From an uncultured Bacteroidales bacterium (GTDB taxonomy: Bacteria > Bacteroidota > Bacteroidia > Bacteroidales > P3), in the NCBI GenBank assembly GCA_947167075.1, contig CAMVGR010000009.1, positions 1-64,000 of the forward strand: a DNA stretch of 64,000 bases, written 5' to 3'. The position numbers and the translations under genes are program-made. Below are positions 58,786 to 64,000 of the stretch, in pieces. The notes under the pieces were generated by a model. It saw only the letters and a program-made list of their open reading frames with translations. It was not told the origin of the DNA and did not search any database. Position 1 is the stretch's first letter; the number at the start of each line of letters is the position of its first letter.

Positions 58786-61427
58786 TATTTAATAATTATT
58801 TCATCAATAAATAACCAAGCCTGCTGACCGGCACTGACATGCCAATCAGGTAATGAACCATAGTTATTGGCTTTAATTCTAATGTATTTAGCACGAGCCA
58901 TACCTTCTATTGCAAAGGTGTTCGTAATGCTCTCTTCTTGCCTGGAATGTACCGGTGCAAACCACTTGTTGTCCACCGTCCCATAGAGTTGCCATGTTTC
59001 TCCATCCATACTGTATTCTACATTCACACTTGTTGGGAAGAATACCCACGAACGCATATTCTCCAGGCAATCTACTCCAACATATCGAACCATCTGAACT
59101 TTATCGAGCTCGACCATAGCAATCATATCCTCCTGCCATCCTTGCCAGCCACCTATGCGATAGTTGGATGTTCCATAAATACGATCCACCATACCCTCTG
59201 GACCATTCTCGGTGTATTGTGGGGCAGGCTGAGTGAGGTAGGTAACATGCTTGTCTGTAGCGGTACGCACCTCTATATGGCGCACCGTCTGCGACGGCAA
59301 CCGGCCATCCCAGTGGGCGATAGTGTCACTTACTTTGTCTCGGTCGCTCTGCATACGCCAGTCGGCATAGACCGGACAGGGGGTGATACGTAAGCTGTCT
59401 GGACACTGCTGATCGGTGAGCACGACTGCGAGCGGCAACCGTTCGAAGCCCTCCACTTTAAGGAGAGGTTCTGTTTCAACCCAGACATCGCTGCCGGGGC
59501 ACACCTCATACATGCCCATGGCAGCCAATACATACCAAGCACTCATCTGTCCACAATCCTCGTTTCCACACAGTCCGTTAGGCTGCGAGGTGTACATCTC
59601 ATTCAATATACGGTGCACATACTTTTTCGTCTTGTTTGGCTGCCCGAGGATGGAGTAGAGCCAGGCAGCATGATGGCTAGGTTCATTGCCGTGGGCATAC
59701 ATACCAATAAGTCCAGTAACATCGGCCTGGTCACGTCCACTCATACGGTTATGGCCCTCAAAAAGACTATCAAGGAATTCAATTGCCTTGCCCTTGCCAC
59801 CGATGTAGTCCACCCATGCTTTCACATCATGTGGCACATAGGTGCTATATTGCCATGAGTTAGCCTCGGTGTAGTGATTGTTCACCTCGGTGGGGTCGAA
59901 TGGTGTGACCCAGCCACCATTGCGGCGGGCATGAGCAAAACCGTTGCTGTCTATAACATTTTGCCAACTCTGGCTGCGAATCCAGTATTCTCTGGCAGCA
60001 ACACTGTCGCCTGCAATCTCGGCCATCTGCGCGATGCACCAATCGTCGTAGGCGTACTCCAATGTCTTACTTACGCTTTCGTTGTCGAGTTCCGAACTGA
60101 GATATCCCTGAGCAGCGTAGGCTCGGTGGGCATCGGTGCGATTGCTGGTGGCCACCATTGCTTCTAGCATCTGATGGGGAGTGTATCCTGCAATAGTGCC
60201 GTCAGGCTCGGCCAAATGGATATAGGCCTCGAGCAGCATCGGAACGGCGTGATAGCCAATCATGCAGTGAGTCTCATGGCTAGCCAACTCCCACATAGGC
60301 AACTCGCCCCCCTGCTCGTATTGCTTCATGGCGGTATACACAAAATCGACAGTGCGTTCAGGCTCTATCTGTGTCAGCAATGGATGTAGGGCCCGATAGG
60401 TATCCCACAAAGAAAACACTGTGTATACCTCGCGGCCATCGTCCACTAGATGTATCTTATTGTCGGTGCCACGATAGCGACCATCTTCGTCGCTCCATAG
60501 ATATGGAGCCGTCATACAATGATATAATGCGGTATAGAAGCAGCGCCGTTGTTCCGTCGAGCCATCCTTTACCTTAATCTTATTCAATGCACGTTCCCAC
60601 ATCTGATCGGCACCAATTCGAGCACTTTCTAGATTGCTGTGTTTGGCAGTAATCAGGTTTCCAATCGCCCCGTCGATATCAACGCCACTGATGGCCACCT
60701 GCAATTCGATTCGCTTGGCTCCATCGGGGAGATATACAATGGCCTGGGTAGAATCGGCAGAAAACCGCACATCCGTCAGGTCCACATCTCCACGTATGGC
60801 AAAATGAAGGTGCTGATCAGGATTCCATGCACTGCTCTCACGCCAGCCCACCAGCATTCCATCCCTGACCATTATCTTACCACTCAACAGCACATCGCGA
60901 TGTCGGAGGTCGATGATAAAGGCATTGTTGTGGTCGTCGATATAGGTATAGGCATGATAGGCCACTCTTCGGTCGGCACTCAATTCTACAATGGTATTGG
61001 TTCTATCAAGCAGAACTTTGTAATAGCCCGCACGTGCAGTCTCATTTCGATGACTGAAATGGCTCTTGTACAGTTCGCGGAAAGGCTGTTGTTGCATCCC
61101 TGCAAAGCAATCGCCCGACATTTCACCGATTGCCTTCACCGGCATCAGCAGCACATCGCCATAGTCTTCGCAGCCTGTGCCACTAAGGTGTGTATGACTA
61201 AAACCAAATATAGTGTCATCGCTATAATGATAGCCACTGCATCCATCCCAGCCCTCCAGCCGTGTGTCGGGGCTTGGTTGTATCTGCCCGAATGGTACAA
61301 TGGCACCTGGAAACGTGTGTCCGTGTCCGTCGGTGCCAACAAAAGGATTGACATACGATGTCAATGGTTTTTCCGCACATGCAGCAAATAGGACAGCCAC
61401 AGCCAGAAAGAGTGTTGTTCTTTTCAT
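58785..61427 (-). CDS. GH92 family alpha-mannosidase lipoprotein
   Basis: An 880-residue lipoprotein (MKRTTLFLAVAVLFAAC). The GH92 domain is clear: SYVNPFVGTDGHGHTFPGA, PFGQIQPSPDT, GFSHTHLSGTGCEDYGDVLLMP, and a late block GLCGNEDCGQMSAWYVLAAMG. GH92 enzymes are calcium-dependent exo-alpha-mannosidases that trim N-glycan or other mannosides. The last 150 residues resemble an F5/8 type C (discoidin) domain (VRYVGVDCLENMRSW, VNVEYSMDGETWQLYGT, ARAKYIRIKANN). The upstream ROK kinase gene is 39 bp away. No SusC/SusD pair is in the window. Confidence 0.93.
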   Translation of the reverse strand: MKRTTLFLAVAVLFAACAEKPLTSYVNPFVGTDGHGHTFPGAIVPFGQIQPSPDTRLEGWDGCSGYHYSDDTIFGFSHTHLSGTGCEDYGDVLLMPVKAIGEMSGDCFAGMQQQPFRELYKSHFSHRNETARAGYYKVLLDRTNTIVELSADRRVAYHAYTYIDDHNNAFIIDLRHRDVLLSGKIMVRDGMLVGWRESSAWNPDQHLHFAIRGDVDLTDVRFSADSTQAIVYLPDGAKRIELQVAISGVDIDGAIGNLITAKHSNLESARIGADQMWERALNKIKVKDGSTEQRRCFYTALYHCMTAPYLWSDEDGRYRGTDNKIHLVDDGREVYTVFSLWDTYRALHPLLTQIEPERTVDFVYTAMKQYEQGGELPMWELASHETHCMIGYHAVPMLLEAYIHLAEPDGTIAGYTPHQMLEAMVATSNRTDAHRAYAAQGYLSSELDNESVSKTLEYAYDDWCIAQMAEIAGDSVAAREYWIRSQSWQNVIDSNGFAHARRNGGWVTPFDPTEVNNHYTEANSWQYSTYVPHDVKAWVDYIGGKGKAIEFLDSLFEGHNRMSGRDQADVTGLIGMYAHGNEPSHHAAWLYSILGQPNKTKKYVHRILNEMYTSQPNGLCGNEDCGQMSAWYVLAAMGMYEVCPGSDVWVETEPLLKVEGFERLPLAVVLTDQQCPDSLRITPCPVYADWRMQSDRDKVSDTIAHWDGRLPSQTVRHIEVRTATDKHVTYLTQPAPQYTENGPEGMVDRIYGTSNYRIGGWQGWQEDMIAMVELDKVQMVRYVGVDCLENMRSWVFFPTSVNVEYSMDGETWQLYGTVDNKWFAPVHSRQEESITNTFAIEGMARAKYIRIKANNYGSLPDWHVSAGQQAWLFIDEIIIK

Positions 61428-61466
61428 GTTTCTATCGACTTACGAGGCTCTATAGTATATAGCACG

Positions 61467-62405
61467 CTAGTTTCTTGGCATCTTAATCAATGCCGACGCA
61501 CCCAATATTGCCACTTCGTTGGTATGCAACTCGCTCATTCTGATTTGGCACGTCCCGCTGAAAATATTGAGCAGATACTTGTCGAAAGCAGCACGCAAAG
61601 GACGCAGCAGGGGTTCACCTACCTGAGCCGGCCCTCCCATCAGGAAGATCGCCTCTGGTGCCGAGAAGGTGACGGCGTTGGCCATAGCCAATCCCAACTG
61701 GTCGCCCACAGTCTCCCATGTCTTCAAGGCCACGGGATCGCCCTGGTGGGCTAGCTCGCCTATTTTCTTGCTCGTTATTTCCGGTGTAACGGGAATATCC
61801 TTCAACTCGCAGTAGGTCTGCACTATGCCACGTGCCGAGGTGTAGGTCTCGAGGCATCCCTCGCGTCCGCATGAGCATTTGCGGCCATGTTGTATAAGGA
61901 TGGCATGCCCCAGTTCGCCTGCTGCACCCGTCGATCCGTGCACCAATCGCCCATCGATCACAATACCACTGCCCACACCAGTGCCAAGGGTGAACATAAT
62001 GAAATGCTTCATGCCACGTGCACCGCCATAGATATACTCGCCGTAGGCGGCTGCATTGGCATCGTTGCTGAGCACCACCGGCAGGTCGCGATATTTGTGT
62101 ATCTCCTTTTCGAAGTTGAGATTACCCTTTATAGTCAGATTGGGAGCATTATCTACACAGCCGGTGTAGAAGTTGCCGTTGGGGGCACCGATGCCAATAC
62201 CATCCAACTGGGCAGCCATACCGTCGATGGCAGTCTGATCGGCTACCATAGCCTCTATTTCGTGCATCATATCGTGCACATAGGGTTCCAACTCGGTATA
62301 GGCGTTGGTCGGGATGTTCCGACGCTGTACAATATTGCCATTCTCGGTCACCAGCCCTATGTCGGTGTTGGTGCCACCCATATCTACTCCAATAGAATAC
62401 TTCAT
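61467..62405 (-). CDS. ROK family sugar kinase
   Basis: A 312-residue sugar kinase of the ROK family, probably a glucokinase or related hexose kinase. Marks: IGVDMGGTNTDIGLV (phosphate loop), SNDANAAAYGEY, FTLGTGVGSGIVIDG, and the zinc site GHAILIQHGRKCSCGREGCLE (His plus CxCGxxGC). With the GH92 gene directly downstream, phosphorylation of a released hexose such as mannose is plausible but the substrate cannot be read from sequence. It has a consensus promoter. Confidence 0.9.
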   Translation of the reverse strand: MKYSIGVDMGGTNTDIGLVTENGNIVQRRNIPTNAYTELEPYVHDMMHEIEAMVADQTAIDGMAAQLDGIGIGAPNGNFYTGCVDNAPNLTIKGNLNFEKEIHKYRDLPVVLSNDANAAAYGEYIYGGARGMKHFIMFTLGTGVGSGIVIDGRLVHGSTGAAGELGHAILIQHGRKCSCGREGCLETYTSARGIVQTYCELKDIPVTPEITSKKIGELAHQGDPVALKTWETVGDQLGLAMANAVTFSAPEAIFLMGGPAQVGEPLLRPLRAAFDKYLLNIFSGTCQIRMSELHTNEVAILGASALIKMPRN

Positions 62406-62426
62406 ACTTTATATTATTTTTGAGGT

Positions 62427-62458
62427 GCAAAAATACATACTTTTTGCGACATGGCAAA
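62427..62458 (-). promoter_or_regulatory. Promoter for the ROK-GH92-lipoprotein operon
   Basis: The minus strand has TTTG (62455-62458), a 19-bp spacer and TATTTTTGC (62427-62435), with the ATG 21 bp further on. A full consensus match. Confidence 0.75.
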
Positions 62459-62616
62459 ATAAAAATCTCACGCCTCACACAAAGTGGTAACTCTGCGAAA
62501 AGGAGGCACTCTTCAAGAGCCACCGTTTGTATTATCTTCCTCTCCCCCACTCTCCAGTGCAGGATTAGTGAGTATTAGCTACCTCCGGCAGCCATGCCTG
62601 TCAACACACTTCCAGC

Positions 62617-62653
62617 AAAAATAAACGACAGCCCTTGCAGGAAGAGCTGTCGT
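62617..62653 (-). terminator. Intrinsic terminator after the outer-membrane barrel gene
   Basis: Stem ACGACAGC/GCTGTCGT (62625-62632, 62646-62653) read on the minus strand and followed by TTATTTTTG. It lies 23 bp past the stop codon. Confidence 0.8.
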
Positions 62654-62675
62654 CTCTGTCTATAATTCTCAATCC

Positions 62676-63146
62676 TTAGAACATGTAGCGAATACCAAGG
62701 GCGATGTCACCCCAGTGGAAATCGGTGTTGGGAAGGAGGTAGAAGGCGGGACGGATGTCGAGGCTGAGCTGAATGGGGATAGCGCTGAATTTGTACTCGA
62801 TACCAGCCTGACCAGCCAGGGCAAGAGCGATGTCGCTATCGCTGTCGCCGTAGCCACTCTCATAGCTCCAATAGGCCACGCGGGCACCAACGCCAGCGAA
62901 CCAGCCGAAGCCACTGCCAATCTCACCAGTCCACTGGTAGATACCAGTCAGGGTGAAGCTGGTGTGGTGGTCGTTATTTGACCAGCCGAGGTCGATTTCG
63001 GTACGGTTGCCGAAGTTCCACAAGGTGCTCAATTCAGCGCCGAAGCCCTGACCACCACCGAGGCGGACACCAATACCGGAAAGCTGTGCGTTGGCCGCAG
63101 TGCTCATAGCAAAAACGGCGACGATTGCAATGATAATCTTCTTCAT
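62676..63146 (-). CDS. Small outer-membrane beta-barrel protein
   Basis: A 156-residue protein. MKKIIIAIVAVFAMSTAANAQ is a signal peptide. The mature part has alternating aromatic/hydrophobic strands (TEIDLGWSNNDHHTSFTLTGIYQW; IALALAGQAGIEYKF; IALGIRYMF), ending in Phe as outer-membrane barrels do. It probably forms an eight-strand barrel. The function is unknown. It has a clear promoter and terminator and stands alone. Confidence 0.8.
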   Translation of the reverse strand: MKKIIIAIVAVFAMSTAANAQLSGIGVRLGGGQGFGAELSTLWNFGNRTEIDLGWSNNDHHTSFTLTGIYQWTGEIGSGFGWFAGVGARVAYWSYESGYGDSDSDIALALAGQAGIEYKFSAIPIQLSLDIRPAFYLLPNTDFHWGDIALGIRYMF

Positions 63147-63209
63147 TTTGTTGTGTTTTTTTGTTGTTTAATAATTAATTGGTCTATTTTATTTCTCCAA
63201 TAATAATTT

Positions 63210-63240
63210 GCAAAGATATGTTAATTTTTTAATTCTACAA
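63210..63240 (-). promoter_or_regulatory. Promoter for the outer-membrane barrel gene
   Basis: The minus strand has TTG (63238-63240), a 19-bp spacer and TATCTTTGC (63210-63218). The leader is about 57 bases. Confidence 0.7.
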
Positions 63241-63305
63241 GAAAAAAATTTAATTTTTAACATTTGCATTATTGCCATTAATACCATTTTCGCACCGCAT
63301 CACAA

Positions 63306-63360
63306 CCGTACTTGAACCGTACATGCACCGTACATGCACCGTACATGCACCGTACCATCC
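63306..63360. repeat. 11-bp tandem repeat array, copy C
   Basis: Units CCGTACTTGAA, CCGTACATGCA (three times) and a diverged CCGTACCATCC. It is related to copies A and B, with one more perfect unit and a different first unit. It lies in the divergent region between the barrel gene and tsaD. The rest of this region (63361-63560) shows no gene. Confidence 0.9.
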
Positions 63361-63560
63361 TCGCCTAGACACGGTGCATTCACCTTTCATCCTCGTCGAA
63401 CGTCTGCCACAAGACTGCCTTAGGATACTAGGGATGTCCATATCACTTATCCGCGTCGGTCGCAACCTCGCAGTGCACATATCTCGAGCACGGAGGACAC
63501 TCCTGCGCGGAGGACATCTAGACGTAGAAAATATTTTTTCTCTATTTGGAAAACTTTTTG

Positions 63561-63569
63561 TACTTTTGC
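63561..63569 (+). promoter_or_regulatory. -7 promoter element for tsaD
   Basis: TACTTTTGC, 8 bases before the ATG at 63578. As with the Y-polymerase and tex genes, the predicted transcript has little or no leader. Confidence 0.6.
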
Positions 63570-63577
63570 AAACGATT

Positions 63578-64000
63578 ATGACTACTATTCTTGCTATTGA
63601 ATCGAGTTGCGACGACACGTCGGCTGCCGTCTTGCGCGATGACACTTTGCTGAGCAATGTCATTGCTAGTCAGAAAATTCACGAACAGTACGGTGGAGTG
63701 GTTCCCGAATTAGCATCGAGAGCACACCAGCAGAATATAGTACCCGTGGTCGATGCGGCGCTACGCCAGGCAGGTGTGGGACGCGACGAGCTGAACGCAG
63801 TGGGTTTCACACGTGGACCGGGCCTGTTGGGGTCGCTACTGGTGGGTGTCAGCTTTGCCAAGAGCTTCGCTACAGCACTGCATATCCCTCTTGTCGAGGT
63901 GAACCACCTGCAGGCACATGTGCTTTCGCACTTCATCGAGCGAGGCGAACCCAAGCCTTCGTTTCCGTTCATTTGCCTGCTGGTAAGCGGAGGCCACACC
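63578..64000 (+). CDS. tsaD: tRNA t6A threonylcarbamoyltransferase TsaD (partial)
   Basis: The first 141 codons of TsaD (Kae1/YgjD family), cut by the window end. The protein transfers threonylcarbamoyl to A37 of tRNAs with TsaB and TsaE. Visible motifs: ILAIESSCDDTSAAVL, VVPELASRAHQQNIVP with the His of the metal site, GFTRGPGLLGSLLVGVSFAKSFA, VNHLQAHVLSHF with two His (HxxxH), and LLVSGGHT at the edge. The ATG is supported by the promoter just upstream. Confidence 0.92.
   Translation, partial: MTTILAIESSCDDTSAAVLRDDTLLSNVIASQKIHEQYGGVVPELASRAHQQNIVPVVDAALRQAGVGRDELNAVGFTRGPGLLGSLLVGVSFAKSFATALHIPLVEVNHLQAHVLSHFIERGEPKPSFPFICLLVSGGHT

Noticed and set aside
1-64000. CRISPR array, tRNA, rRNA, IS element
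   Set aside because: No direct repeats with regular spacers of CRISPR size, no tRNA cloverleaf or rRNA segment, and no transposase frame were recognised on either strand. The orphan cas6 has no array nearby.

Overview
The window is a stretch of a Bacteroidales-type chromosome. The main sign is the Bacteroidetes -7 promoter element TAnnTTTG in front of many genes, often with a TTTG or TTG about 19-21 bp upstream. The gene content agrees: a GH92 mannosidase lipoprotein, a TamB-like protein, a 67-kDa-type SppA, a Bacteroidetes-type alpha-2-macroglobulin, DUF6266 and DUF4172-Fic proteins. I cannot name the genus; a Prevotella-like or Muribaculaceae-like gut organism is plausible. No rRNA, tRNA, insertion sequence or CRISPR array was recognised.

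Layout. (1) 0.2-12.6 kb, minus strand: a YolD-like protein with a Y-family polymerase, a multi-cofactor FAD/iron-sulfur oxidoreductase fusion, a giant alpha-2-macroglobulin and an OmpA-like protein. (2) 13.0-17.5 kb, plus strand: RidA, then acyl-CoA dehydrogenase with EtfB and EtfA, and a LiaF-like membrane protein. (3) 17.7-42.9 kb is an accessory island, much of it visibly AT-rich. It holds a DUF6266 protein, a structured tandem repeat, Fic, a broken orphan cas6, an ORF6N protein, a SIR2-like protein, a Sel1-repeat protein with two nuclease domains, a WG-repeat protein split by an in-frame stop, tandem membrane paralogues, secreted repeat proteins, duplicated membrane-protein cassettes around an ADP-ribosylglycohydrolase, a retron, and a DUF4143-type ATPase. 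(4) 43.3-64 kb is core again: PhoH, IspE, a TPR protein, class II aldolase, DeoD, then SppA and Tex on the minus strand, TamB, a LytTR regulator, a phosphodiester glycosidase, a GH92 mannosidase with a ROK kinase, an outer-membrane barrel, and the start of TsaD at the window edge.

The most interesting locus is 36.8-41.5 kb. A retron-type reverse transcriptase (NAxxH, YADD and VTG motifs) is preceded by a non-coding segment whose ends form an 11+6 bp inverted repeat (39111-39130 with 39351-39367). This fits a retron a1/a2 stem, with an msr-like hairpin and a 14-bp msd-like hairpin between. The RT lies between a full-length DnaB-type helicase and a second DnaB-like ATPase that lacks the N-terminal domain, and a TPR-like protein precedes them. 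I do not recall a described retron type with two DnaB-family ATPases. A second candidate defence module is SIR2-like plus Sel1/double-nuclease (22.1-26.3 kb).

Other structure: an 11-bp tandem repeat in three divergent intergenic regions; a tandem pair of nested hairpins with compensatory base changes; a four-copy 7-bp repeat inside ispE; and strong palindromes in and near fic and the ORF6N gene.
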